DNA of 64,000 nucleotides from Dyella sp. AtDHG13 (GCF_003201105.1 NZ_QICJ01000004.1:248001-312000); one strand, 5' to 3'. Numbered from the stretch's first letter, positions 45,467 to 56,670 are shown. Made by a program: numbers and translations. The notes: generated by a model from the sequence alone, not told the origin.

Positions 45467-47755
45467 ATGAAACACGAGCACCTGAACCTGCTGGGGGCCA
45501 TGACCCTGGCTTTCGCGGGTATGCCGATTGCGGCATGGGCACAATCGGGCGCTGCGCAGAACGCAGCCACTGCCGGACTCGATACGGCCGAAGCGCCCAG
45601 GGTCACGCAGACTATCGATAGCCGCGCGACGTCGACGCTGCAGCGCAGCCATCTGGGCATCGTCGACAAGTCGGTCGCCACCAAGGCGGTGGACGATGCG
45701 ACGCCGATGAATCACATGAACCTCATCCTGCAACGCAGCGCCAAGCGCCAGGCGGCGCTGGACGCATTGATCACGGCGCAGCACGATCCGTCGTCGCCGA
45801 AGTTCCATCAGTGGGTCACGCCCGCACAGTTCGGCCAGAGCTTTGGCGTTGCCGATGCGGATATCGCGGCGGTCACCGGTTGGCTGAAGTCGCAGGGCTT
45901 CACCGTCAATGGCGTATATGCCAACAAGATGCAGATCGACTTCAGTGGCAACGCGGGGCAGGTCAAGCGCGCGTTCCACACGCAGATGAACCGCTACACC
46001 ATCAACAACGCCTCGCACGTGGCCAATGCCGGCGACATCAGCATTCCGCAGGCCCTGGCCAGCGTGGTGACGGGCGTGGCGGGTCTCAACGACGTGCATC
46101 CGCAGGCACAGCACACCAAGCCGACCTACGGCCAGTTCAATGCCAGCACGCAGCGCTTCGAGGTGCAGCAGCCGAAGACGAACGCCGTGGGCGTCACGCC
46201 GCAGGCCGTGAACTTCACCAATGGCGCGCGTGGCCTGGTGCCATACGACATGGCCAAGATCTACGGCACCGACAAGCTCTATGCGGCGGGCCTGACCGGC
46301 ACGGGCATCACCATCGCACTGGTCGAGGACAGCTCGATGGTGCCGGACGACTGGACCAACTTCGTGAGCCAGTTCGGGCTGACCAGTTACGGCGGCACGT
46401 TCAAGCAGTTCCAGCCGCAGGCCACCGGCTTCACCAATTGCATCGATCCGACCATCGCCTTCCCGGGCGAGGACGATTTCGAGGCCTTGCTCGATGCCGA
46501 ATGGTCCACCGCCATGGCGCCTGGCGCCAACATCTGGCTGGCCAGCTGCGATGACTCCAACTCCAGCAATTTCTTTGGAGGCGTGTTCACCGCGGCCACC
46601 AACCTGATCAACGGCACCAACCGGCCCAACATCATCAGCGCGAGCTATGGCTATGGCGAAGGCTTCACCGACGCGGCCAGCAAGACGGCCATCGACCTGA
46701 TGTGGGCGCAAGCGGACGCGGAAGGCATTTCCGTGTTCGTATCCAGCGGCGACTCGGGCTCCAACCCGAGCTTCAACGGCTTCTTCATCAATGGCGTGGG
46801 CATCGATGCCAATGCCTTCGGCACGTCGCCGAACGACACGGTGGTGGGCGGTACCGACACGGCCGACATCCTCGACGGCACCACGAAGAAGTACTTCAGC
46901 TCCACGTTCAACGCGGTCTACGGCTCGGCGCTGTCGTACGTGCCGGAAATCCCGTGGAACCAGTCGTGCGGCAATGAAGTGGCGGCGAAGTCGCTTGGCT
47001 ATGCGACCTCGCTGGCGTTCTGCAAGGCGTACCTCAACTTCGATCCGTACGGCTACTACATCACGTCGGAATCGGGCAGCGGCGGCCCGTCCTCGGTGGA
47101 CGCGAAGCCGGCGTGGCAGCGGCTGGTGTACAACGCGGCGAAGGATCAGTCGCGCGACGTGCCGGACGTGGCGTTGTTCGGCGGTTCGTACGGCGGTTCG
47201 ACCTGGGTGATCGTGTGCTCGTATTACTACCCGTGCACGCCGGGCTTTACCGGTGATACCGCGCTGATTGGCGGCACTTCGCTGTCCTCGCCGATGTTCG
47301 CGGGCATCCAGGCGCTGATCGACCAGGGCTTGGCGGCGAAGGGCCTGTCGCCTAACCAGGGCAATGCGGCGCCCACGCTGTACGCGCTGGCGGCGGACGA
47401 GTACGGCGGTGCTAAGGGCACACCCCCGGCTTCGCTGGCGGCTTGCAACGCGGACAACGGCGCCAAGGGCACCGGCAAGTGCGTGTTCCACAACGTCACG
47501 CGCGGCAGCATCGCGACGCAGTGTGTGCAGCAGTTGCCCAACGTGGTCACGCCCGATTGCTACTACTACGGCAACCTGCCGAACTCGTACCTGGGGCCGA
47601 TCCAGGTGGGCCTGACCTCGACCAGCGCCAGCAAGTACAACGCGACCACGGAAGCGTTTGCCGCGCGTCCGGGCTGGAGTTTCGCTTCCGGCCTGGGTTC
47701 GGTGGACGCCAACAATCTGCTGAAGGCCTGGAAGGCCTTCGTCAACGTGCAGTAA
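45467..47755 (+). CDS. Secreted S53 (sedolisin/kumamolisin-like) serine-carboxyl peptidase
   Basis: 762 residues. Signal peptide (GAMTLAFAGMPIAAWAQS), pro-kumamolisin activation domain about residues 55-215 (SSPKFHQWVTPAQFGQSFGV), then the catalytic domain. Catalytic Glu339 and Asp343 in FEALLDAEW, oxyanion Asp429 in SSGDSG, and Ser605 in GGTSLSSPMFAG give the sedolisin tetrad. A C-terminal DV-type calcium site (LGSVDANNLL) is present. Self-cleaving acid peptidase; extracellular. The start has GGGAG eight bases upstream; also see the leader. Convergent with the second DUF535 gene. Confidence 0.95.
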   Translation: MKHEHLNLLGAMTLAFAGMPIAAWAQSGAAQNAATAGLDTAEAPRVTQTIDSRATSTLQRSHLGIVDKSVATKAVDDATPMNHMNLILQRSAKRQAALDALITAQHDPSSPKFHQWVTPAQFGQSFGVADADIAAVTGWLKSQGFTVNGVYANKMQIDFSGNAGQVKRAFHTQMNRYTINNASHVANAGDISIPQALASVVTGVAGLNDVHPQAQHTKPTYGQFNASTQRFEVQQPKTNAVGVTPQAVNFTNGARGLVPYDMAKIYGTDKLYAAGLTGTGITIALVEDSSMVPDDWTNFVSQFGLTSYGGTFKQFQPQATGFTNCIDPTIAFPGEDDFEALLDAEWSTAMAPGANIWLASCDDSNSSNFFGGVFTAATNLINGTNRPNIISASYGYGEGFTDAASKTAIDLMWAQADAEGISVFVSSGDSGSNPSFNGFFINGVGIDANAFGTSPNDTVVGGTDTADILDGTTKKYFSSTFNAVYGSALSYVPEIPWNQSCGNEVAAKSLGYATSLAFCKAYLNFDPYGYYITSESGSGGPSSVDAKPAWQRLVYNAAKDQSRDVPDVALFGGSYGGSTWVIVCSYYYPCTPGFTGDTALIGGTSLSSPMFAGIQALIDQGLAAKGLSPNQGNAAPTLYALAADEYGGAKGTPPASLAACNADNGAKGTGKCVFHNVTRGSIATQCVQQLPNVVTPDCYYYGNLPNSYLGPIQVGLTSTSASKYNATTEAFAARPGWSFASGLGSVDANNLLKAWKAFVNVQ

Positions 47756-47767
47756 GCAGGATCGCGG

Positions 47768-47793
47768 CATCCCCGGCAACGACGCCGGGGATG
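47768..47793. terminator. Terminator-like hairpin
   Basis: CATCCCCGGC-AACGAC-GCCGGGGATG, ten-base perfect stem between the convergent S53 peptidase and DUF535 genes. No T-run, so it may be only an RNA stop or stabiliser. Confidence 0.55.
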
Positions 47794-47807
47794 TCGTGCG
47801 CGCGGCG

Positions 47808-48722
47808 TCAGGCGGCCTGCGACAACGGCAGCGGTTGATCGCGCAGCGCCGCCAGCAGGCGTGCGCAGGCTTCGCGGCGAAGCATTTCGCGGCGACGGAA
47901 GGCGGAGCGATGCTTGCTTTCCACCAGCGATTCGTCGCGCTCCGGCTCCACGGTGGGCAGGGCGAAGAAGCCATCCGGCTGCAGCACGCCCTGGCATTCC
48001 TCCCAGAAGCTGTCGTAGTCGGCCTTGATCTTGTCGGCCTCGCCCGCGAACGGATGCGTGAGGTTGCTCACGCCAAGAATCCGCGTGGCGCCGGTGAACG
48101 AGCCGAACGCCAGCAGCAGCGAAAACAGCAGGTTCTTCGGACGCAGGCCATAGCACTGCTTGGTGAGTTCGCGCACGGCTTCGCGGCCCAGCTCGGCGGC
48201 GGCGCCCTGCAGGCAGCCGATCAGCAGGGTCTTGCCGTCATCGGCAATGCTGAAGATGGCGGAGGTGAGCACCTGGCCCTGCGTGTTGGCCAGGCATAGC
48301 GCGAGCTCGCCTTCGCGGCTCCGGCCGGTCGGGCGGCGCAGCTCCAGCACCAGTTCGCTGCCGTCCTTCAGCGTGAGCGCGCCGAGAGCGTGGCGGCCGT
48401 GCAGGTACACCGCATCGACCATCGCCCGCGGCAGCTGCCGGAACGCGTAGCGATAGTGCCCGCTGATGACGGCCATGCGCTCGGCGCGGCCCATGCGGCG
48501 ATTGATGTAGTGATGATGCCAACGCTCGTGCAGGCGCGGATCGTGCGCAAGGATGGCCGTCAGCCGCGGCGAGCCATACAGCTCGGCCAGCCACGCGGAC
48601 TGGCGACGCGCCATGCGGGCACTGCGGGCGATGTACTTCAGGCCGGCGGCGAGGCGCTTGGGAGGCGAGCCACGCCAATCGCGGCGTTGGCGCAGCGAGC
48701 GCAGAAACAGCCGGAGAGTCAT
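47808..48722 (-). CDS. DUF535 (VirK/YbjX-like) protein, second copy
   Basis: 304 residues. LTAILAHDPRLHERWHHHYI, GALTLKDGSELVLELRRPTG, IGCLQGAAAELGREAVRELT, YGLRPKNLLFSLLLAFGSFT, KADYDSFWEECQG and VESKHRSAFRRREM match the copy at 26867-27820 along the whole length. Function inferred from VirK/YbjX (outer-membrane stress, antimicrobial peptides); mechanism unknown. Start MTLRLFLRSLRQRRDW at 48722; no clear ribosome site. A GTACGT-N6-ACGTAC repeat lies 27 bases upstream. Next upstream gene is lpxL on the same strand. Confidence 0.87.
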   Translation of the reverse strand: MTLRLFLRSLRQRRDWRGSPPKRLAAGLKYIARSARMARRQSAWLAELYGSPRLTAILAHDPRLHERWHHHYINRRMGRAERMAVISGHYRYAFRQLPRAMVDAVYLHGRHALGALTLKDGSELVLELRRPTGRSREGELALCLANTQGQVLTSAIFSIADDGKTLLIGCLQGAAAELGREAVRELTKQCYGLRPKNLLFSLLLAFGSFTGATRILGVSNLTHPFAGEADKIKADYDSFWEECQGVLQPDGFFALPTVEPERDESLVESKHRSAFRRREMLRREACARLLAALRDQPLPLSQAA

Positions 48723-48748
48723 GTGGGGGATCGTGGGGAAAAATATTC

Positions 48749-48766
48749 GTACGTTTTTACACGTAC
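48749..48766. promoter_or_regulatory. Inverted repeat upstream of DUF535 gene
   Basis: GTACGT-N6-ACGTAC, perfect 6-base arms 27 bases before the start codon; possible operator, identity of binder unknown. Confidence 0.35.
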
Positions 48767-48810
48767 AGACTGTCATTAACCTGTCGCAGGGCGCGTTGCC
48801 CAGCCGTACA

Positions 48811-49728
48811 TCAGTACACCGAGGGCAAGCCTTCGGGACGCGTCTTGAAACGCTTGTGCACCCACAGGTATTGCTCGGGCGCGGCGCGCACCATGGTTTC
48901 GATGCAGGCGTTGACGCGCGCGGTGTCTTCCAGCGTGTCGTTGGTGGGGAACGGCTCCAGCGGCGCGCCCAATGTGAGGGCATAGCCAGCATTGCCGGGC
49001 AGGCGGCGATGATGGAACGGGATCACCAACGCGCCGGACAAACGGGCCAGGTGATGGGTAGCGGTGATGGTGGCCGCCGGCACGCCGAAGAACGGCACGA
49101 ACACATTGTCCTTGCTGCGCATGTCCTGGTCGGGCGCGTACCAGAGCGTGCCGCCGCTGCGCAGGTGCTTCACCGTGCCGCGGATGTCGTCCTTCTCGAA
49201 CATGGCTTGCGCATAGTCGAGGCGCGCGCGCAGCACGGCCCATTCAAACACGGGCGAATCCATCCGGCGGTACATGCCCGAGATGCGGATGCGCTGGGAA
49301 ACCAGGCGCGCGCACAGCTCCAGATGCGAGAAATGCCCGCCGACCAGCAGCACGCCCTTGCCCTGCGCGCGCGCCGCTTCCAGATGCTCCAGGCCTTCGA
49401 TGGTCACCGGCACGTTGGCGATGGCGCGCTCGCTGCCCATCCAGCCCAGCGCGAACTCCATCATCATCAGGCCGATGTCACGCAGGTGGGCGTCGACCAG
49501 CCGCGCCTGCTCCCGTGCCGACAGCTCGGGAAAGCACAGGGCGATGTTCACCTCGGCGATATGGCGGCGCGGGGAGGGCACGCGCTGCACGAGCCAGCCC
49601 AGTCCGCGCCCGAGCGCCATCAGCCACCGGCGTGGCAAGTGGGCGATAAGCCAGATCACGCCCACTCCCAGCCATGCAGGCCAGTGCGTTGGAGTGAGCA
49701 GGGAGCGGGTGAACGTGGGACGGGGCAT
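48811..49728 (-). CDS. lpxL: Lipid A biosynthesis acyltransferase
   Basis: 305 residues. Membrane segment near residues 15-33, then the HtrB/LpxL fold with VLLVGGHFSHLELCARLVSQ (H-x4-E catalytic motif), RIRISGMYRRMDSPVFEW, GGTLWYAPDQDMRSKDNVFV and VWHKRFKTRP-like end (LWVHKRFKTRPEGLPSVY). Adds the secondary lauroyl-type acyl chain to Kdo2-lipid IVA at the inner membrane. Starts at 49737 and 49746 are also possible. Divergent from waaA, which makes its substrate. Confidence 0.9.
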   Translation of the reverse strand: MPRPTFTRSLLTPTHWPAWLGVGVIWLIAHLPRRWLMALGRGLGWLVQRVPSPRRHIAEVNIALCFPELSAREQARLVDAHLRDIGLMMMEFALGWMGSERAIANVPVTIEGLEHLEAARAQGKGVLLVGGHFSHLELCARLVSQRIRISGMYRRMDSPVFEWAVLRARLDYAQAMFEKDDIRGTVKHLRSGGTLWYAPDQDMRSKDNVFVPFFGVPAATITATHHLARLSGALVIPFHHRRLPGNAGYALTLGAPLEPFPTNDTLEDTARVNACIETMVRAAPEQYLWVHKRFKTRPEGLPSVY

Positions 49729-49835
49729 GCCGGGCATCGCCCGCATTGTAGGGGATAGCGAAGCGGGCCGCCGCCTGCGAAGCCGTCGTGGCGGGGCGCG
49801 CGGCCCCGAGCCGATATACTGGCCCGCCGCCTCCG

Positions 49836-51113
49836 ATGGGCTTGCCGTTGCGCTATCTCTACACCCTCGCCATGTACCTGGTGACGCCGCTGATCGTGCT
49901 GCGGCTGTTGGCGCGTGGCGTGCGCTACCGCGATTACCACAAGCGCTGGCGCGAACGCTTCGGCTTCTTCGAGTCGCCCGGGCTGAGCGGTAGCCTGTGG
50001 GTGCACGCGGTATCGGTGGGCGAGGTCAATGCCGCCGAGCCCTTGATCAAGGCCTTGCAGGCGGATTATCCCAACGCCCCGCTGGTGGTCACCACGGTGA
50101 CGCCCACCGGCTCGGAGCGCGTGCGGCAGCTGTTCGGCGACAGCGTGTTCCACGTCTATCTTCCGTATGACCTGCCGTTCGCGGTGTCGCGCTTCTTCAA
50201 ACGGGTCAGGCCACGGCTGGCCATCATCGTGGAAACCGAAATCTGGCCGAACCTGTACTTCGCCTGCAGGAACCGCGGCATTCCCCTGATGATCGTCAAT
50301 GCGCGGCTGTCGGAACGCTCGCTGCGCGGCTACAAGCCCATGGGCAGCCTGGTGGCGCAGGCGCTCCGCTGCGTGCACCAGATCGCCGCGCAGTCGCGCA
50401 CCGACGCGGCGCGCTACCGCGAGCTGGGCGCCGATAGCGACAAGATCGTGGTCACCGGCAACCTGAAGTTCGACATGCCGGTGCCGTACGACGCCGAGCG
50501 CAACGGCGAGGAACTGCGTGAGCAGTGGGGGCACCTGCGTCCCGTGTGGATTGCCGGCAGCACGCACGAAGGCGAGGAACTGCCCGTGCTGGAAGCCCAT
50601 CTGGAAGTGCTCACGCGCTGGCCCGATGCGCTGCTGCTGATCGCTCCGCGCCATCCCGAGCGCTTCAAGCTGGTGGAAAGCTCGGCCCGCAGCCTGGGCT
50701 TCAGTGTGGGTACGCGCAGCGCCGACCGCGTGCCCTCGGCCGCGCACCAGGTGTTCGTGATCGACGCCATGGGCGAGCTGATGCCGTTCTACGCCGCCTC
50801 GGAACTCGCCTTCGTCGGCGGCAGCCTGGTGCCTATCGGCGGGCACAACGTGCTGGAACCGGCCGCCTTGTCCACGCCTGTGCTGGTGGGGCCGCATACC
50901 TTCAATTTCGAGGAGATCACGCTCACCCTGATCCGCGAGGGTGGCGCGTCGCGGGTGAATACCGCCGACGAGCTTGGCGCGGCGGTGCTGCAGCTGCTGC
51001 GTGATCCGGCGGAGCGCCAGCGCATGGGCGAGGCCGCGCGCATCGTGTTCGACAGCGAGCGCGGTGCGGTCAAGCGCGTGATGGGCATGATCGACGAACT
51101 GCTGCAGGAATAG
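49836..51113 (+). CDS. waaA: 3-deoxy-D-manno-octulosonic acid transferase
   Basis: Adds Kdo residues to lipid IVA. 425 residues: N-terminal membrane anchor (MGLPLRYLYTLAMYLVTPLI), the GT30 N-terminal domain with LWVHAVSVGEVNAAEPLIKA (catalytic Glu), IVETEIWPNLYFACRNRGIP, and the C-terminal GT-B half with FVGGSLVPIGGHNVLEPAAL. Start at 49836 follows the conserved anchor; the in-frame ATG at 49788 is upstream of it. Divergent from lpxL; convergent with tolC. Confidence 0.95.
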   Translation: MGLPLRYLYTLAMYLVTPLIVLRLLARGVRYRDYHKRWRERFGFFESPGLSGSLWVHAVSVGEVNAAEPLIKALQADYPNAPLVVTTVTPTGSERVRQLFGDSVFHVYLPYDLPFAVSRFFKRVRPRLAIIVETEIWPNLYFACRNRGIPLMIVNARLSERSLRGYKPMGSLVAQALRCVHQIAAQSRTDAARYRELGADSDKIVVTGNLKFDMPVPYDAERNGEELREQWGHLRPVWIAGSTHEGEELPVLEAHLEVLTRWPDALLLIAPRHPERFKLVESSARSLGFSVGTRSADRVPSAAHQVFVIDAMGELMPFYAASELAFVGGSLVPIGGHNVLEPAALSTPVLVGPHTFNFEEITLTLIREGGASRVNTADELGAAVLQLLRDPAERQRMGEAARIVFDSERGAVKRVMGMIDELLQE

Positions 51114-51154
51114 ACGTCCATGCGTCCGCCGCGTGGCTGAAAGCTGAAAACAAA

Positions 51155-51183
51155 GAGGCCGGGACTTGCCCGGCCTCGTCGTT
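51155..51183. terminator. Terminator between waaA and tolC
   Basis: GAGGCCGGG-ACTTG-CCCGGCCTC, nine-base perfect stem with CGTCGTTT on one side and TTTGTTTTC on the minus-strand side, so it best serves tolC. Confidence 0.8.
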
Positions 51184-51203
51184 TCGGTGCGCTCGATGTG
51201 CGC

Positions 51204-52535
51204 TTACTGCAGCATCGCGTTGACCAGTTCCATGTCCTTCACGTCGATGGAGCCGGCCGACTGCTTCAGCTGCAGCTGGTCCAGCACCAGCTGGTGGCGG
51301 GACTGCGAGTAGCTGCTCTCGGCCTGGGTCAGGGTCTGAATCGCGTTGAGCACGTTCAGCATGGTCTGCGTGCCCACGTCGAAACCGGCGCGCGTAGCTT
51401 CCAGCGCCTTCTGGCCGGAGTCGACCGACGCCTTGTTGGCTTCCACCTGGCTGATGCCGGCGAGTACGGAACGGTAGTAGTTCAACGTATCGCGCACCAC
51501 CTGACGGCGGGTGGATTCCAGGGCATCCTGCGCTTCGTCGCGCTGGTAGATCGACTGGCGGACACGCGATTGCGTGGCGCCGCCCGAGAAGATCGGGATG
51601 TTCACCGAAAGGCCAATCGTCGTGCCGTACTGGCCATTGCCGTAGCCGCTGGAGCGGCTGCCGTTCTCAAGCCATTCGGTGCTCTTGCCGCGCGTCACGC
51701 TGGCATTGAGGGTGGGCAGATGGCCGGCACGCGCCGCATCGATGCTGTGCTCGGCGGCCTGGACCGTGTACTGGTTGGACTGGATCGTGGCGTTCGACTG
51801 CAGCGCGGCCTGCACCCAGGCGTTCGGATCGGCCGGGTTCGGCGGCGTCAGCGGAAGATCTTCGCGCAGCTTCTTCAGGTCGCCCACCGGCTTGCCGGTG
51901 ATCTGGGTCAGCGCTTCCTTGGCATCGTTGAGCGTGTTCTGCGCGGCGATGGTCTGCGCCTTGGCCAGCTCGTAGTACGACTTGGCCTGATAGACGTCCG
52001 TCACGGCGGAAAGGCCCACCTTGAAGCGCTGGTCGGCCTGGTCATAGGCCTCCTTGTAGGCGTCTTCGTTGGCCTTGGCGAACACCAGCGCATCCTGGCT
52101 GGTCAGCACGCCGAAATAGGCCGTGGTGACGCGCACGTACAGATTCTGCAGCGAGGCTTCGTACGCGGAGTCCTGCGAGGAAGCCTGCGACTTGGCGGCC
52201 GACAGGTTGGCCCACTGGCTCAGGTCGACAATCGACTGCGTCAGCGTGGCGGACAACGAGCGCGTGCGCGAATGGCCGGCGTCGGACGAGAGCAGGCTCG
52301 ACTGGCTGCTGCTGCCGGACTGCTGCTGCAGGCCGAAGCTGCCGTTGAGCTGAGGCAGCATCAACGCACGCGCCTGAGTGACGCCTTCACCGGTGGCCAG
52401 GCGGGTGGCTTCCGCCTGCGACAGCACCGGATCATTGGCGCGGGCTTCTCGGTATGCATCCAGCAAGTCCTCGCTGTGGCCGGCCAGCGGGAACGCCGAC
52501 AGGGCCAGGGCAAGGGTCAGAAGCTTCAAGCGCAT
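51204..52535 (-). CDS. tolC: TolC-family outer-membrane efflux channel
   Basis: 443 residues, signal peptide (LLTLALALSAFPLAGHS), no lipobox. Two tandem TolC repeats: EDLLDAYREARANDPVLSQA at the start and NAWVQAALQSNATIQSNQY in the second. Outer-membrane trimer of type I secretion and RND pumps. GAGG upstream of 52535 supports that start rather than 52547. Lies 28 bases after the pcm-like gene in one operon, near a TetR gene, as in related genomes. Confidence 0.93.
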   Translation of the reverse strand: MRLKLLTLALALSAFPLAGHSEDLLDAYREARANDPVLSQAEATRLATGEGVTQARALMLPQLNGSFGLQQQSGSSSQSSLLSSDAGHSRTRSLSATLTQSIVDLSQWANLSAAKSQASSQDSAYEASLQNLYVRVTTAYFGVLTSQDALVFAKANEDAYKEAYDQADQRFKVGLSAVTDVYQAKSYYELAKAQTIAAQNTLNDAKEALTQITGKPVGDLKKLREDLPLTPPNPADPNAWVQAALQSNATIQSNQYTVQAAEHSIDAARAGHLPTLNASVTRGKSTEWLENGSRSSGYGNGQYGTTIGLSVNIPIFSGGATQSRVRQSIYQRDEAQDALESTRRQVVRDTLNYYRSVLAGISQVEANKASVDSGQKALEATRAGFDVGTQTMLNVLNAIQTLTQAESSYSQSRHQLVLDQLQLKQSAGSIDVKDMELVNAMLQ

Positions 52536-52563
52536 GGGTTGCCTCATGTATGGGGAAATAGGT

Positions 52564-53223
52564 TCAGAAAACGAAGCGGCGCGGCGGCTCGGCGTGCTTC
52601 AGGTACGGCAGGTCGGTTTCGAACAGCGACTCTTCGCGATAGCGGCCGTTGCCTTCGTGCGTCAGCAGCAGCACGTGCTGCACGGGAGATTCGCCGCGCA
52701 CCACCAGCAGGCGGCCGCCGGGCTTGAGCCAGCCCAGGAAGCGCTGCGGGATCTGGTACACCGCGCCGGTCACCACCAGCACGTCGAACGTGCCGGTCGG
52801 CTGCCAGCCGTTCACCGCTTCGCCCACTTCGAGCTTCGCATTGGCGATGCCCGCATTCGCCAGGCGCTGGCTGGCGGCGGTGACGAAGTCGGCATGGATG
52901 TCCAGGCTGGTGACGTGGCCGGCGAGCTTGGCCATGCAGGCGGTAAGGAAGCCCGAGCCCGTGCCGATTTCCAGCACCTGGTCGTTCGGGGTCAGTTCCA
53001 GCGCCTGCAGCACGCGGCCCTCGACCACCGGCTTCATCATCACCTCGCCATGTCCCAGCGGCAGGCAGAGGTCGGCGAACGCCAGCTTGCGGTGCTCCGG
53101 GGCAACGAAATCCTCGCGGCGCACGCTGCCCAGCACGTCCAGCACGCGGGCATCCAGCACCTCCCAGGGGCGCACCTGGTTTTCCACCATGTTCACTCGC
53201 GCCTGTTCGAAGTTCATCGCCAT
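52564..53223 (-). CDS. pcm: Protein-L-isoaspartate O-methyltransferase-like protein
   Basis: 219 residues. MNFEQARVNMVENQVRPWEV, DRVLQALELTPNDQVLEIGT, GSGFLTACMAKLAGHVTSLD and the LRLVVRGESP-like end fit the PCMT (PF01135) family, which repairs isoaspartyl residues. The N-terminal loop is shorter than in E. coli Pcm and the catalytic Ser-containing motif is not obvious, so true activity is uncertain. Start MAMNFEQ at 53223 or two codons in. Precedes tolC on the same transcript. Confidence 0.85.
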   Translation of the reverse strand: MAMNFEQARVNMVENQVRPWEVLDARVLDVLGSVRREDFVAPEHRKLAFADLCLPLGHGEVMMKPVVEGRVLQALELTPNDQVLEIGTGSGFLTACMAKLAGHVTSLDIHADFVTAASQRLANAGIANAKLEVGEAVNGWQPTGTFDVLVVTGAVYQIPQRFLGWLKPGGRLLVVRGESPVQHVLLLTHEGNGRYREESLFETDLPYLKHAEPPRRFVF

Positions 53224-53407
53224 GTTGCTACGTCCCAAATTGGATCGGAAAAAAGGCTAAAAATCATAAGCGCTTAGCCATCTTCCGACAATGTGCAAAG
53301 CCTGCAGTCTCGTCCATACGGCACGAAGTGCCGGAAGTCATCGCGCTCGGTTGACGGAAGTCATGCGTGGCGCGGTGTCCGCGGACACTTCGCGTTTCGC
53401 ATGGCCT

Positions 53408-53743
53408 TCAGGCACTGCGCCTATGGTTCCCCTTGTGTGCGACAGCCGTCTGACCGGGCAGACGCGCCAGAGCATCTTGCATGGCCTGATGCAAGGATGC
53501 GTCAAGGCGCAGCACGCGGGTGGCCGGCGAGGCGAGGCCGCGGCTCTGTGCCGCCACCTCCAGCCAGGCCAGCCAGCGGGCGATCCGGCCACGCTCGACG
53601 GCGTCCAGCCCGGACAGCGCCACGCGCGCCGCGAAACCCGACTGCCGGGCACCGCCGCGTCCGCGCTCGAGCCACAGGGCGAGCGCCCGCTGCGCGAGGC
53701 GGTAGGCCGGGCTAAGAGAAAGTTCGGAGATAGTGGTGGACAT
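53408..53743 (-). CDS. Hypothetical small protein
   Basis: 111 residues, unrecognised: SELSLSPAYRLAQRALALWL, GRIARWLAWLEVAAQSRGLA and LRLDASLHQAMQDALARLPG, helical, no signal peptide. Lies between the pcm-like gene and the divergent TetR gene with no clear ribosome site. Codon use is ordinary for the window. Could be a spurious frame; kept because no other gene fills 53224-53767. Confidence 0.45.
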   Translation of the reverse strand: MSTTISELSLSPAYRLAQRALALWLERGRGGARQSGFAARVALSGLDAVERGRIARWLAWLEVAAQSRGLASPATRVLRLDASLHQAMQDALARLPGQTAVAHKGNHRRSA

Positions 53744-53767
53744 GAACGAAGCCGTGTATCTTGGCCG

Positions 53768-53796
53768 TGGAAAATAACTAAACCGCCGCGTATACT
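53768..53796 (+). promoter_or_regulatory. Candidate TetR-gene promoter
   Basis: TGGAAA-N17-TATACT, with direct repeats ACTAAAC at 53777-53783 and 53794-53800 overlapping it, a plausible autoregulatory site. Confidence 0.45.
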
Positions 53797-53809
53797 AAAC
53801 GGGCGTTAC

Positions 53810-53833
53810 CCATTTGTGAAGCCATTTGTGAAG
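53810..53833 (+). repeat. Tandem 12-base repeat in the TetR leader
   Basis: CCATTTGTGAAG twice without gap; the second copy supplies part of the ribosome site (GAAGG) of the TetR gene. Confidence 0.9.
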
Positions 53834-53841
53834 GTATAGCC

Positions 53842-54492
53842 ATGAGCACGATCCCGCAGACCAAGCCTCAGGGGCCCGGCCGTCCCAAGGACATGGAAAA
53901 GCGCGCGGCGATCCTCGAGGCCGCCAAGGCCCTGTTCATCCGCAATGCCTTCGCCGGCACCAGCATGGACGCCGTGGCGGCGGAGGCGGGCGTGTCCAAG
54001 CTCACCGTCTACAGCCACTTCGGCGACAAGGACAACCTGTTCCGCGAGGTCATCCGCTCCCGCATCCAGGACATCCTGCCGGAGGACACCTACCAGTACG
54101 TCCCGGACGAGGACATCGGCGAGACGTTGGAGCGCATTGCCCTGCACCACGTGCGGCTGGATTGCGACGTGCAGAACGTGGGCACCTTCCGCGCCATTCT
54201 CAGCGACTGCCGCCAGGGCAATCCCCGCTACGGCAAGCTGCTGTGGGAAGAAGGCCCCAGCCGCAACCAGGAGCTCATGAAACGGCTTCTGCAACTGGCG
54301 GTTGACGACGGCAAGCTGGACATCCCCAATGTCCACCGCGCCGCCGGACAGTTCATTTCCCTGATCAAGGGCGAAATGCTCATGCGCCGCATGTTCGGCT
54401 GCGAAGAGTGCGCCCAATCCTACGCCGCGGAGCTGGAACAGACCGCCCGTGACGGCGTGGACATGTTCCTGAGGGCCTATCTGCCCCGCTGA
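53842..54492 (+). CDS. TetR/AcrR-family regulator
   Basis: 216 residues. Helix-turn-helix ILEAAKALFIRNAFAGTSMD / AVAAEAGVSKLTVYSHFGDK, residues 20-65, then a C-terminal all-helical sensor (TetR_C group of AcrR/CmeR-like repressors). GAAGG sits eight bases before the ATG. Neighbours pcm-like/tolC on the other strand suggest it regulates an efflux system using TolC; this is inference. A tandem 12-base repeat lies in the leader. Confidence 0.92.
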   Translation: MSTIPQTKPQGPGRPKDMEKRAAILEAAKALFIRNAFAGTSMDAVAAEAGVSKLTVYSHFGDKDNLFREVIRSRIQDILPEDTYQYVPDEDIGETLERIALHHVRLDCDVQNVGTFRAILSDCRQGNPRYGKLLWEEGPSRNQELMKRLLQLAVDDGKLDIPNVHRAAGQFISLIKGEMLMRRMFGCEECAQSYAAELEQTARDGVDMFLRAYLPR

Positions 54493-54564
54493 GCCCGGCC
54501 CATTCAGGGTTGTCGAGGCCGTCGCACTCGCGGCCTCCTCCGCTTCGTGCTCAAATAGGCCCTT

Positions 54565-56670
<2,106 letters not shown>

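Noticed and set aside
45416..47974. 852-residue minus-strand frame over the S53 gene
   Set aside because: The plus frame has signal peptide and full catalytic tetrad; the minus one has none.
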